In this document: positions 1 through 10,276 of the stretch, in pieces
Layout: each line of letters opens with the position of its first letter
Position numbering within the stretch: the first letter of the stretch is position 1
NCBI GenBank assembly: GCA_021464525.1
Contig: JADRCO010000494.1
Coordinates: 1 to 32,406 of the forward strand
DNA length: 32,406 nt
Source: Rhizophagus sp. LPA8_4_AMF
Taxonomy: Eukaryota > Glomeromycota > Glomeromycetes > Glomerales > Glomeraceae
Reading direction: 5' to 3'
Notes under the pieces: generated by a model
The model's input: the letters and a program-made list of their open reading frames with translations, nothing else
Databases searched by the model: none
Told to the model about the DNA's origin: nothing
Program-made: the position numbers and the translations under genes

Positions 1-1759
1 GGACATGTGATTTATATTATAAATCAGATGATTTTAAGCCACAATTCAGACTAAAATCGGACGTCTGATTTCTATCTGAATTGGACTATTTCGACCAGTG
101 CTAATTAAAATCTTATAAAAATCAAGTTTCAAGTAAATTTGAGCTCACTGAACAATTTTTGCTTAATATATAAAGGTAAATTTTTTATGATTAAAATGCT
201 TAAATTATGCTTTGAAATAACTGATTAGATATTTAATTATGTTATGAATAATACTAAAAGCATCACAAATATTAGATAAAATTCATAAATATTTAAAATT
301 CATGTAGTTTTGACCTTTACTGAACAATTTTCATTTAATATACAAAGGCAATTTTCATATAACCAAAATATCTAAATAACACTCTGAAATTACTAAATAA
401 AAATAATAATAAATTTAAATTTAAAAATACGGATAAGTTATCAAATATTAAATGAAATAATGAAAATTAAGATATAAGTAGTTTTGGTCCTATTGAATAA
501 TTTTCACTTAATATATAAAAGTAATATACTTATGTCAAAAATACTAAAATTATACTCTAAAAAGTTGTATATATATTAAAAATACTATATATTTTTGATT
601 TTTTTAAAGTTTATACAAAATCTGTCTGAATAACCAATATCAGAAACTTAGAAAAACTTTCTTCTTCCATAAAATTACATATATTTCTATTGTTAAAACT
701 ATATTTTTATTCTTACCTTTAAAATGATTTTGAAAAAAATGTGTTTTTTTAAACAAACTTTATATATATATAAGAAAAAAATTTTAATAGTAAATTTAAG
801 AACTATAGAGTATAGAGCATATGATAATCTATTAAACTACTTTATTTAGTATAATATAGCATATTAAAATTGATGGTTAATTATAAAATGAAGTAACCTA
901 ATTAAGGTTACACAAATTTTCTTAATATAAAAATGATTTATGTTTGACATCTTGTTAACAATAAAAGAATTTAATGTTATTTATTGTAAAGATCATTAAG
1001 GAGTTCTTTTACAATAATATATGTAATAATTTTAAGAATAAGCAAAAAAGTTTGACCCGAGAAAGAATAAAAGTTTTTGGATCTTTATTGGTAATCTTAT
1101 TGTCCAATAATTTGCCAATCCAGATTTTCTATATTGACATGTATATATGCTTGAACAATAAAAAATTAGTATATATAATCTAAAAGATTGTTACCAATTG
1201 CTACAAGAAAAATATTTGACTACATTGCTTGGGTTACTTAGTATAGGATTTTGAACAATGCTACTTACAAATAATTAGCATGCATTTACTATTAACTCTA
1301 TACAACTTTTTTTTTATAGTAATGTTACGTAAACCTAAATCTTAATTAAAAAAAAATAATTTATTTATTCATACTTTTTATATAAAAAAATATGAGGTTT
1401 TTATATTTTGTATTACATATAATCTGTACAAATAATAGTTTTTATCAATTTATTATTATCATTTCCAATCTTTACTAATATAAACTTTATTTTTTTTTGA
1501 TGCACATACTCATCCATATTTCAGTGTTCACATATAAGGTTGCAAAGGTAAACAGCAAAAAAAATCAAAATACAATGCATTTTGTCTGATGATATATTAG
1601 GTATAATATCGTAATATTGCTTTAAATGATTATTTTGCATAGTAATATTTTTTATTAATATGAAATACATACGTACAGTGCACACATACATAGTAAATAT
1701 TATAAGCAATTACATTAACATAAAAGCATCACAATACTGATAATTTCAACATTGCCACC
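1..1759. other. AT-rich spacer without a supported gene
   Basis: Very AT-rich DNA with many stops in all frames. Short open stretches at 974-1183 (+) and 1521-1709 (-) are compositionally AT-driven, with no splice context or recognisable domain, so I do not call them. The first 600 bases contain a diverged tandem repeat listed separately. Confidence 0.6.
120..600. repeat. Diverged tandem repeat, period about 172 bp
   Basis: A core of the form TGAACAATTTTCATTTAATA followed by TATAAAGGTAA recurs at about 149, 321 and 494, giving spacings of 172 and 173 bp. Each core is followed by a similar run (an AAAATAcTaAA-type stretch, then an ACTCTGAAAT-type stretch) and preceded by a TAGTTTTG-type stretch. 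The three units differ at many positions and the third fades out near 600. This looks like an old satellite-like or tandemly duplicated segment; no coding content is evident. Confidence 0.6.
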
Positions 1760-3287
1760 TCACGAATTTTTTTGGGGATGAATTAGATTTTCGACAATAT
1801 GAATGGTAGGAAGATGATTGAGTTGGCGATGATGATTGAGTTGGACGTCATTTGTAGAAGCATCATTTATATCAATACTGTTGATGGCATGTTGCCATGA
1901 TAGAATTGTCTTAAACTATAATTAGAAATCAAATTAATTAATAAAAAGATTATATTAAGGACATTTTATGAATAAAGATTCTTTACTTAATAATTGACAA
2001 TACTGATTAATAATAACCTTATTGTTTCTTGATCCCTCTCCATTCATTATGATGAAAGGATTTTCATCATCGTCTTCATCTATCCCTATATCCGACTCGT
2101 CATGGCAATTTGACTTTGAGGAGCAATGTAGATTAGAAACGAACTTATCACATCATACAGCAAACAAAACGAAAAAAAAATATATTACTGGAGAGGCTTT
2201 TGTAAGATGGAGGGGGAGAGCGATCGCGAATGTTGGGAGGAGGTGTGATGATTGGTGAAGCTTCTTCGGCTGGTCGTTTTTGGGGATTTTCTAATTTTTC
2301 TGGATCCTCCAATGCTGACTTTAATGGACAGAACATAATTAGAAATCTTTAATCTCGAGCTATGAATCTTGTTAAAGTTACTCACAGCAGAGTGATTTTC
2401 GCCTTCCAGAAAGTCTGTATTATTTAGACGTCTCATAAACTTCTCTCTTACAATTTGATCCTGTTGGAAAACTGAATTTGCAACCCCCGTAATATGTTTT
2501 TCCTGTAACAACAGAACATGTTTAGTGTTTCTGTATGCCTTGACATAACAGCATCAAATGCTTCATTCCATACCATCAAAGCAGTTCGTTCGTGTATCGC
2601 TGTAACTTTCCGTTTTTGCGATGAAATAGCACTTTCCCAAAAATCTCTAACTAGCTGTGATTTCTTTTCATTCTATTAAATGGTATGATGATATTAGTAA
2701 CAGCCAAAAGAAAACAGTACTCTTTGGGAAGTGGCATAAGACTAGAGTCAGGACAGAACCACCACGAGCCGTAGATCATCACATTCCGATCGTAATCAGG
2801 AAGTGTGGGTGGTTGAACGCAGATCGTAATCCCATCCAAAGAACTACCGTCCTTCAGACCTGTCCACTAACAACTAGAAACAAAAATCACAGACAAGACG
2901 GAACCACCACGAGCCGTAGATCATCACATTCCGAACGTAGTCAGAAAGTGTGGGTGGTTGAATGCAGATCGTAATCCCATCCAAAGGACTATTCCTTCAG
3001 ACCCATACTATCAAACCAAAAAAAGAAATTACTTAACCTCAAATGTAGCAAGAGCACTTTCCAGCCAGATTTGCTAGTTTCGTTTACTGTTTCCCTTTCA
3101 ATATATTCGAGAGGTTGCGAATATATCGGGCGCGTTCTTCTTTCTTGTTGACCTATAAATCACTCTGTTGTTGGCGGTAGAAAAGGAAGCTTAACAAAGA
3201 CCAGCTGTGGTCAGAAGTGAAGTAGGCGGGATCGAATACTTGGGATTCCAACAAGAAAGAAAAAAATTTTGTAACCAAGACAGAAAT
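1760..3287 (-). CDS. Unrecognised multi-exon gene (hypothetical protein, 5' end uncertain)
   Basis: Function unknown. Proposed exons from 5' to 3' on the minus strand: 3287-3240, 3152-3038, 2843-2721, 2646-2550, 2502-2386, 2318-2189, 2085-2018, 1915-1760 (stop TGA 1762-1760). Every junction is GT..AG and keeps one frame. The best supported intron is 2385-2319: donor GTGAGT, branch-like CTAAT, acceptor ATTAAAG, phase 0. Visible protein features: a hydrophobic N-terminal stretch (FFFLVGIP), a basic segment (QQERRTRP), a segment ending in GSWWF, a helical part (WESAISSQKRK, then KFMRRLNN), a Pro-rich disordered part (ITPPPNIRDRSPPPSY), an acidic run (DEDDDE) and a His/Asn-rich tail ending PQKNS. 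Weak points are the 47-nt intron at 2549-2503, the donors GTTATT and GTTATG, and the missing start codon: no good ATG joins the first exon (an ATG at 3359 would need a 29-nt intron). It could be decaying, but no stop interrupts this path. Confidence 0.5.
2756..3003 (-). repeat. Tandem duplication of part of an exon with its acceptor site
   Basis: About 105 bp at 2756-2860 recur at 2901-3003 (offset about 144 bp) with few differences. On the minus strand both copies read the same peptide, from LDGIT to IYGSWWF. Both keep a 3' splice acceptor (GACGGTAG before 2843, GGAATAG before 2988) in the phase needed by the exon ending at 3038. Only the 2721-2843 copy has a plausible downstream donor; the 2988 copy reaches a TAG soon after the shared part, so it may be a non-functional or alternative exon. 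Confidence 0.7.
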
Positions 3288-4016
3288 CTAAAAACAAACA
3301 TGCCGAGAAGAGATACCTTCGTGTTCGGATTTTTTAAAAGTAGGTGCGATAGTCAACATGGTTTCTCTTAGGTAATAATTTTCGTTATGTGAGGTTGAGA
3401 AAATGAGAAAATGAGAGATTAATCTGATAATCAGTTAGGGAATGGCGTAATTTTAATTCCCTCTCCTGTCATTATCCACTTTAGGAAATACAACTAAAAT
3501 TATTCAAAATTAAGTTTACTAAAAATGAACACATCATTTAAGAAATGACGTAATTTAGGGCTCTTGACGAACGTAGGAATTTGCCATGTACAGTATAATA
3601 GTAAAAATTTTTCCAAAGCCAAAGCACTGCAAACAAATTATTCGATGTATTATTTATTATACAAGATGCGTACGTGTTACAGAAATGATAGAGGTAGCGA
3701 ATGAAATGTATGATACTATCAAAGAGGGAGGGAGTACGCGTATATATATTTATATATATGGTCTTAGGTCGTTTAATGCAAAGTCCCAGCATCAAATTAT
3801 TTCTTTGCTCTCACATTTTAAGAAGTTTGACGCTTAATCTTTTATTATAAGGACAAATTATTTTTCATTGATAAGCGAACACAAAATTTATATTTGAGAA
3901 TGTATATACACATAAAACACGCACACACGTTTGAAAAATTTGAAGTAAAATCTTTATTTTTTAATATATGAGAAAGAGCCGGCCGGCTGATAAAAAATGA
4001 AAGTAAAAAAATGGTA

Positions 4017-4117
4017 GAGTAGCAGGATGTTTCAAGGGAGGAAAGACATGAAAGAACACGCCTGCTTGTTAAGCCTGCCGAGCCCTAACCCATATGGCAG
4101 TTCCTTCCTTGCTACTC
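4017..4117. ncRNA. Candidate structured small RNA (unassigned)
   Basis: A 101-nt island, about half G+C by hand count in very AT-rich surroundings. Its ends are inverted repeats: GAGTAGCAGGA (4017-4027) pairs with TCCTTGCTACTC (4106-4117), with one bulge. Inside, GCTT-gtt-AAGC (4064-4074) and CTGCC/GGCAG (4075-4079 with 4096-4100) form two more hairpins, giving a branched fold. Read on the minus strand it is followed within a few bases by seven T (plus-strand A run near 4004-4010), as a Pol III terminator would be; on the plus strand TTTT follows at 4120-4123. I could not match it to tRNA, 5S, U1-U6, SRP or RNase P/MRP signatures, and clear A and B boxes are absent. It may instead be a small foldback element. 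Confidence 0.3.
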
Positions 4118-4296
4118 GGTTTTGCTATCTAATCATCTGCTAATTAACTTTATTTATTATATTTCGAAATCACTATACACATAATAAAAACTTTTTATGG
4201 TAGCCCCTCCCAATCTTTTTCCCTGTAAGTTGACGAATTTCACGTTCACACATATAGTCAACAGAATCATCCCCCATTAGCGAATTAAAAACTTGC

Positions 4297-4306
4297 TATA
4301 TAAAAA
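4297..4306 (+). promoter_or_regulatory. TATA-like element
   Basis: TATATAAAAA lies about 80 bases before the ATG at 4384. The spacing would suit a fungal promoter with a short leader, but TATA-like strings are common by chance in DNA this AT-rich. Confidence 0.2.
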
Positions 4307-4383
4307 TTTACCGTTTATTCGAGAATCTGCAAATCATAGTTTTTAATCGCACAATTTCCATTTTTTGATTCTTTTTAACGAGC

Positions 4384-4692
4384 ATGCCTTGTCTTATGAT
4401 CCGCGAAATCATTTTTTTTTTAGTAATTCAAAACTTCAAAACTGCGATGAGTGAAATAAAACATATTAGAACTTTTGGGAAAGTGTATGATGCAAAAATA
4501 ATGACTGTGGATGCTGGTAGCGTATTACTGTGCATAGCTTATTCTGCGGTATATGTGATGCAGATTCAGAAAAGCCTGTCAAAGGGCTCGGCAAGAATTT
4601 TACCAATATTGTACTGCGCATTTCAGGTGATCGATTCACATGACGAAGTTTTTGTCTACGCTTTCACATTTACTATTAGGATTCCACGCTGA
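4384..4692 (+). CDS. Doubtful small hypothetical protein (102 aa)
   Basis: An uninterrupted ATG-to-stop frame of 102 codons with mixed, not purely AT-driven, codon use. It has a hydrophobic N-terminal stretch (IIFFLVIQ) and a second one near the middle (VLLCIAYSAVYVM). A possible splice donor (TTTCAG|GTGATC near 4628) could end an exon earlier. I recognise no domain. It sits just downstream of a TATA-like site and ends 11 bases before the decayed minus-strand gene at 4704, so it may be chance or part of the same decayed block. Confidence 0.22.
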   Translation: MPCLMIREIIFFLVIQNFKTAMSEIKHIRTFGKVYDAKIMTVDAGSVLLCIAYSAVYVMQIQKSLSKGSARILPILYCAFQVIDSHDEVFVYAFTFTIRIPR

Positions 4693-4703
4693 AGAGCATT
4701 CCA

Positions 4704-5390
4704 GCATTTGAGACGATAAGTTCATTTTCCGCAATATTCACTAGAACCCCATTCACCCTTTATATTGTTCCCTAGAGTTTATCTCCATTACATATAGGAC
4801 AGGATGCTGAACTATCAAGATTAAATCCATCACCACGTTCATTACTAACCCTTAAAGATAGATAAGGAAACTTCTCTAGCACCAACCCAATTATAAGCTT
4901 TTGCTTCTCTTCTGGATCATCAGGTAAAATAGAAATCGGAAGTCAAGATTTGTTAGATTTATTTACCTGACCAGAGGAAGATGTAGATGGTACACTTACT
5001 TGAGATTTGGGGCGACTTCTCTGGACCGTTTCCTATCGGGATTCTGCGCAATAATGAAATCATAAATTAGACCTTTTGCATTTTCATGCTTACTCTATCT
5101 CTAGTCATGATTTCATCATTCTTTTATTAAATGCTATAATAAAATTACACCCAACATAAAATTTCTGCCTGATTAGCTTTTATCGACTTATCTTCTGCAT
5201 TACAAGCTTTTTCATATAAGTTAGTTATATTTTGTAAGATATTTGATTTTCTCTGACCCGAGGTCAGCAAAATTTCAGTCACTTGAGATATGGAGTCATG
5301 ATCAGATGAAGATACATTGTTGCAAGTGCCAGTAGATATTTCTCGAATCAAAGAATCTGATTGATTTAATTTATCTTCCTCTACAAAGTT
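4704..5390 (-). pseudogene. Decayed gene with a CPIC zinc-binding motif (repeat-family protein)
   Basis: Read on the minus strand. The first block (5390-5145) is open: LNQSDSLIREIS, then TEILLTSGQRK, LYEKACNAEDKSIKANQ and EILCW. Broken pieces follow in changing frames: NAKGLIYDFIIAQNPD near 5070-5030, a Ser/Thr-rich stretch (VSVPSTSSSGQ), then LPDDPEEKQK, FPYLSLRVSNERGDGFNL and SASCPICNGD. After a TAG and a frame change come IKGEWGSSEYCGK, a TGA, and TYRLKC (to 4704). The CPIC...YC...LKC spacing suggests a four-cysteine zinc ribbon. From memory this arrangement is a recurrent Rhizophagus protein family of unknown role. Several stops and frameshifts make it a pseudogene. Confidence 0.7.
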
Positions 5391-6590
5391 TTATAATAAA
5401 TTTACAAGTTGCTTTAACTTAGAATTAAACTATAATATCTTATTCAAAGCATTTCATGTAATTTACTATATGTAATTTTTGTTTAAGAATTATTAATTTT
5501 TTTTTTCATTAATTTTTCTATTATTTTGATTATAAAATAAACATGAAGAAATATTAAAATCAAATGTAATATTGGTCATTTTGTATAAATTCATCAGCAA
5601 CAAATTGTGAGCTACGTCATCAGGTAATTGGGATTCGTCTCTTTATTTAAATTATACTATTACTTTGGAATAAATAGAATATAAAAAAAAAAAAACTTTT
5701 TGGTAGCAATTATTACTTGAAAGTAATATTTGTATATTATTCCACTTCGTATGATTAAAAGGCAAGTATAAATGTAATCTCTATATTGTAATAATAAAAT
5801 ATTTAATCTTCAATAAATATTCGAAACTAATTGACCATACTTTTTTTTTTTAACATTATCACATCCAATAAATTATTGAATAAGTTAATTTAAGTAGTTC
5901 GTAAATATTTATATTTGATATTTATTTGTATCTTCAATTAATTTATCTGTAATTTTTATATCTTATGCTAAATTTGCTATATAATAATTGACTCATTTTA
6001 TCATGATGCAATTTTAATATTATATATATCTCTCTCTTTCTCATAAATGAAAATCTTAAAGATATTACAGTATAAAATATAAAGAAAATTAAGAACAAGG
6101 AAATAAATTTTCTATCAATAAATCAAAGTGAAACTTTATTTCTCTTATAAAAGAATTTTATTATCAATGTAAAGAACTGGCTAAATTAATGAGAACATTA
6201 GAGTTGCAGACGTTTAAAGGGACTCAGTTTCTTCCCACTATATACTCAATAATATCTAATGCTAATTCTTTTACTATCTATGCACCTATCTCCTATGCTT
6301 CTGTGATTTCTAAAATAGATCAATCAATCTAAATTTCCACAATTACGTCCATGTATTTCAAAAATTTATATTACGCAAGAGAACTTAAGTTGGATCTATT
6401 ACAATATTCTGAAACAAAAATAGCCAAATAATAACAATATTTTCGATCTTGAACGTTGATGTATTTTGAGGATGTAAAGGCAAGTTCGGTTTACTTACAC
6501 AAGGCATATGTCCATGATAATTATTGGGTTTATCATAATATTTTAAATGATTTATTATTAATAATCGATAATTCTGAAACTAGACAATAT
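5391..6590. other. AT-rich spacer
   Basis: Stops occur densely in all six frames and I see no exon-like open stretch. An 11-base poly-T lies near 5840. Nothing else is supported. Confidence 0.6.
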
Positions 6591-6660
6591 TTTTAAAATC
6601 TTTAAAAGAAACTCAACATAATTCATTAAAACTTTTATACTTAATGATGTATTTATTAAT
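6591..6660 (+). pseudogene. F-box/LRR gene fragment
   Basis: About 70 bases read LKSLKETQHNSLK in the plus strand. The same peptide signature occurs in the intact F-box protein encoded at 19264-20517 (KSLKESQHNSLKTL) and in the decayed copy at 8231-8303. No other part of an F-box gene is evident here, so this is an isolated relic. Confidence 0.6.
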
Positions 6661-7523
6661 AATAATAATACTATTTTATTATATTTAATTATTAAAAAAA
6701 TTTACAAGAACTGAGGTATTTATCAACAAAAGGAATTCGGGAAGACTGAAGAACATAAAGAAGCTTCCGTCATGGCTGCTTCACGCAGCATTATTAAATA
6801 TTTACATACAAGTAATGTGATTTTTTATAATTTATTTGATTTCAGTAAATTTCAGTCATAATTTAGACTAATAAACATATTTGGCGTATAACTGATTTGC
6901 CATAAACGTGATAATAAATTCTCACAACTGATCTTTAAAAAAGCACGAATATTTTTTTTTTTTTTTTTTCGTTCAAAAACTTCATTTTTCGACAATTTCG
7001 ACACTTGGCAATGGCCAAACAGCAAAGAGCCAAGGTTAAGTACTAATAATTCATTAGCGTGGCCGTAGCCATAGTCAAACAGCTAATGGTCAAGCCGGAA
7101 AAGCGGATCAAGTGTCACTGATTTAAAGTATAATATTTATTAAGTTAATTATAAAGCGGAATTAACGTCTCGAGAATACTATTTCGTAAAAAATACAGTA
7201 ACCTATACCAATAATTCGACTAAGAGTTATTTTCAAAATGTTTAAATAATTTATATATAAGTATTATAATAAATCATTCGTTATTGTGCAATAAGTATTA
7301 TTTAAATATGAACAAAAAAAATGATCACATTTCTAATCAAGATAAGGCAAAGAAAATCATAATTTTGCAACATAAAACGTTAATGTTTGCGCCACGATAC
7401 TGTCACTACTGTACGTTGTTACGTTGTATTACTGAATACTGTTAAACACTGGGGTATAATTTCCGATTGGGATTTTATACATACATAATTTTCCATATTT
7501 TTAACATAATAGATAAACTTGAT
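6661..7523. other. AT-rich spacer with a poly-T tract and a GC-richer patch
   Basis: An uninterrupted run of about 18 T lies at 6952-6969. Right after it, 7000-7116 is richer in G+C and bounded by short inverted repeats (listed separately). No gene is supported. Confidence 0.5.
7000..7116. repeat. Small GC-richer segment with inverted ends
   Basis: GACACTTG at 7000-7007 is the exact reverse complement of CAAGTGTC at 7109-7116. Inside, a partial direct repeat occurs: CCAAACAGCAAAGAGCCAAG (from about 7014) against GTCAAACAGCTAATGGTCAAG-like sequence (from about 7074). This could be a relic of a small non-autonomous transposon or a structured RNA. Eight-base arms alone are weak evidence. Confidence 0.3.
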
Positions 7524-8553
7524 ATGCCAAAACCACTTCCACTAGAAATTATTCATCTAATCGTTCTTTATCTAAAGAATGAAAATCTCTTCGTTCTTGT
7601 TTATACACTTGTAAGAAAAACATTATAACTTCTTCAACTTCTTCATCTAATCTTTATAATACAAATTATAAGATAAGATAATTTCAAGCTACTAACTTAT
7701 AAATTAAATATAATAATGAATCAATTAAAGAAAATATTATTACAAATATTACGGCAAAAGGAGAAAAATATGTTTAATTATTTTGAATTTTTAAAATCAT
7801 TAGATTTATTAAAATTATATTCCGCCATTCAAGGTTGGATTCGATGGACAAATATTAATAAATCAATGAATTAATATAATTTTAATTTCAAAAATTAATA
7901 TAATTTTTAATAAAAAATATCTATCAATAATTATCCTTGTTCATCTCTTTTTAAAGAAAATTACGTAATAATAGTTGGCATATTTATTTAATTTTAAATA
8001 ATTTATTAGAATTTAAAAAATCCTGAAATTAAACAAATTTTTATTAATTTATCTGAACTTGTTTTTACTATAAAAAATAATCATTATCTTTAATTTCAAA
8101 AAATTGTCATAATATTCAAAAATTAGATAATTATTAGAGTCAATTGGGATTTTCACAACGAATTAACTTATTTTTCTAATTGAATCTCAACAAAATTTAA
8201 TTTATTTGAGAATTGTGCATATACAAATGAAAATTTAAAATCTTTAAAAGAATTTCAATATAATTCATTAAAAACTTTGATTCTTAAATATGTATTTATT
8301 AGTTTCATTTGAAATATTTACGTGCCGCTATTAGACTATATATAGTTTAATCATCCAATAATATGTAATTATTTTTCCAATTTTTATGACCTAAACAAAG
8401 AATTGTAATCGATTTAATGAAAAGAAAAATGATTGGCCAGATTTATGGTTACCAAATCTTAAGCATCTTGAAATAGATTTTTTAGATAGCATAAAGAAGA
8501 ATCCAAAGAATTATATTCGATTTTACTTAGAAGTAGTAACATTTAGTGTGTGA
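7524..8553 (+). pseudogene. Decayed F-box/LRR gene
   Basis: The ATG at 7524 opens a typical F-box start (MPKPLPLEIIHLIVLYLKNE). Collinear pieces with stops and frameshifts follow: FQATNL near 7680, FLKSLDLLKLYSAIQGW near 7790-7845, SKNCHNIQKL near 8095, LKSLKE near 8231, and DLWLPNLKHLEIDFLDS near 8440-8485, ending at a TGA (8551-8553). Each piece has its counterpart, in the same order, in the intact protein at 19264-20517 (FLKSLDLLKLYSAIQGW against YLELLCVLDLRELYYAIQDW; LWLPNLKHLEID against LWLPNLKYLQVD). It is therefore a paralogue that lost function. Full-length F-box proteins of this kind would act as substrate adaptors of SCF ubiquitin ligases. Confidence 0.85.
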
Positions 8554-10276
8554 GTTGATCAATAGCCAGTGACCTAATGTGAAATTTATTCATTGTAATT
8601 TCCAAAAAGTAATATGTAAATCAAGAAAACATAGATCGAAAGAATAAATAAAATCAACGATTATTAAATAAGTACTTACTATAATTAATAAAAAGTTATG
8701 TAGTTACTGTTAGTTATGTTGAATTTTTGCCACATAATCTGTCGGGGACTCGGGATATAAAAGCATGGATCAGCCCTTTTTCTAGTTTTACAAGGATTGG
8801 TTCAAGGAGGATTTACCTGATATAAATATATATTTATGATATAGTGCACTTTTACTGTATACAGTATATATTATGATATTTCTCAATAAAGAAGATAAAT
8901 ATGAGCACATTGTTTAATGTGTTACTTCTTATTTGCCGTTATCAGCAGAGTAAATCCACAAAAAATACGATAAATCAAGATCAAATAATAATATATCTCG
9001 GAATACAAAGTTCTATATTTACATTATAAGGGATTTTTTTTCTTAAAATAATAATTTTATTATAAAACAAATAATACAAACATCATGCATATCAAATCTA
9101 TCCGATTCTCAATTTTTATTAGCGTGAATTACGTAATATCGACGTTAATTTTAGAAATTTTTTCTGAAACTTTATTTTCATTTTCTAAGATTCGAGGAAT
9201 GAATAAAAAAAGGTTTCCTGTAAATATAAATGGTTTAACAAAGTGTGATTTACAGTAACACAGCGTAATAATGACGATAGTGGTTGCATTTACCATTTCA
9301 GATCGACATTTGATCCCCTGAAACGGCAATAACCTTAATTAAATTTTTACTAAACAAATAAACATGATATAATCGAACATTTATCACACGATTACATGAA
9401 TCTGCAAAGAATACATAGAAGAGAGATAAAACCAATAGAATCTGTATTCTTTAAATCGGAGTCTCGACCATTTAGTCTTTTAAAATAAATGAAAATCATA
9501 AAAGTTTTACAAAGATATTTAAGTATATTATTAATGAATTTTTATATGATTTTTTTTTATTGTATTATACGAAAAAGATTCTAAGATCTTTTTTTTGATG
9601 CAGCATACGTAGAAACGCGGAGTTCGTTGCATGGATTGATAAAATATTATTTCAAATAATAGATATTTAATAAATCAAACTTCGAATGAAATCCTTTGTT
9701 AACAAAATTATTGACAACAAACAAAAAAAAAACTTAAAATTACAAATTCTTTTTTACACAAATTTATTTTCATACATTTATGAAACTTGTTTCGATATTT
9801 AACTTTTATAATATTTAAAGTTTATTTTAAAATAAAGTTCGAATCTTATTCCCAAAGAGTTGGTTGGTTTATTAACTTTCTAAAGATTGAACTTTGATTC
9901 GTATTTTTTAAAGATTCGTAATTAATTATATCGGCTGATTTAGAGACCATGAGATTTATTAATGATCAACGCGCATGCATCTTAACATCGTACAATTGTA
10001 TTTGAGGAAAGGTTTAGAACGCCATCTTTGTTTTTATAAATAATATTTGTATATTTGTAGCATTTGTAACGTCAAATATTACTATGACGTTAACCAAAAA
10101 AATATAACTTTTTTTATACATTTAATAAATTTTTTAGACAAGGTTATAAATTTATAATTTATAATAGTAAATTTATTTCAATTTATTTCAATTTATTAAC
10201 AATTTTTTTTTTTACATATAATAAATGTCTTACGCAAACATAAATAAGTATATGTATAAATAATTAAATTCGTGCA
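8554..10276. other. AT-rich spacer downstream of the GH15 gene
   Basis: Contains a TATA-like TATAAAAG (about 8756-8763) beside a small GC-richer patch (GTCGGGGACTCGGG) with no gene following, and a palindromic TGTATACAGTATA stretch near 8857. The 66-codon minus ORF at 9129-9329 has no recognised features. The last few hundred bases are probably the 3' UTR and flank of the minus-strand hydrolase gene. Confidence 0.5.

Larger units (their letters stand above)
3360..4383. other. Spacer with a structured GC-rich island
   Basis: Overlapping ORFs on both strands at 3538-3837 have no recognisable domain and mirror each other, so neither is called. There is a TA-dinucleotide run near 3740-3762. The stretch at 4017-4117 is clearly richer in G+C than its surroundings and is listed separately. 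A TATA-like stretch lies near 4297. Confidence 0.5.

Noticed and set aside
974-1183. 69-codon plus ORF in the first spacer
   Set aside because: AT-driven Ile/Asn/Lys/Phe composition, no splice or promoter context, no domain.
1521-1709. 62-codon minus ORF
   Set aside because: Low-information hydrophobic sequence in AT-rich spacer; lies beyond the stop of the gene at 1760.
2022-2258. Plus-strand ORF over the minus-strand gene
   Set aside because: Its Ser-rich start is the reverse of the acidic Asp codons of the minus-strand exon; the minus strand has consistent splicing.
2657-2974. Plus-strand 105-codon ORF spanning the duplication
   Set aside because: Antisense shadow of the duplicated minus-strand exon, which has phase-matched splice acceptors.
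3538-3837. Overlapping ORFs on both strands
   Set aside because: Neither shows a domain, splice signals or coding-like bias; each is the other's mirror.
9129-9329. 66-codon minus ORF
   Set aside because: No recognisable motif and isolated in spacer.
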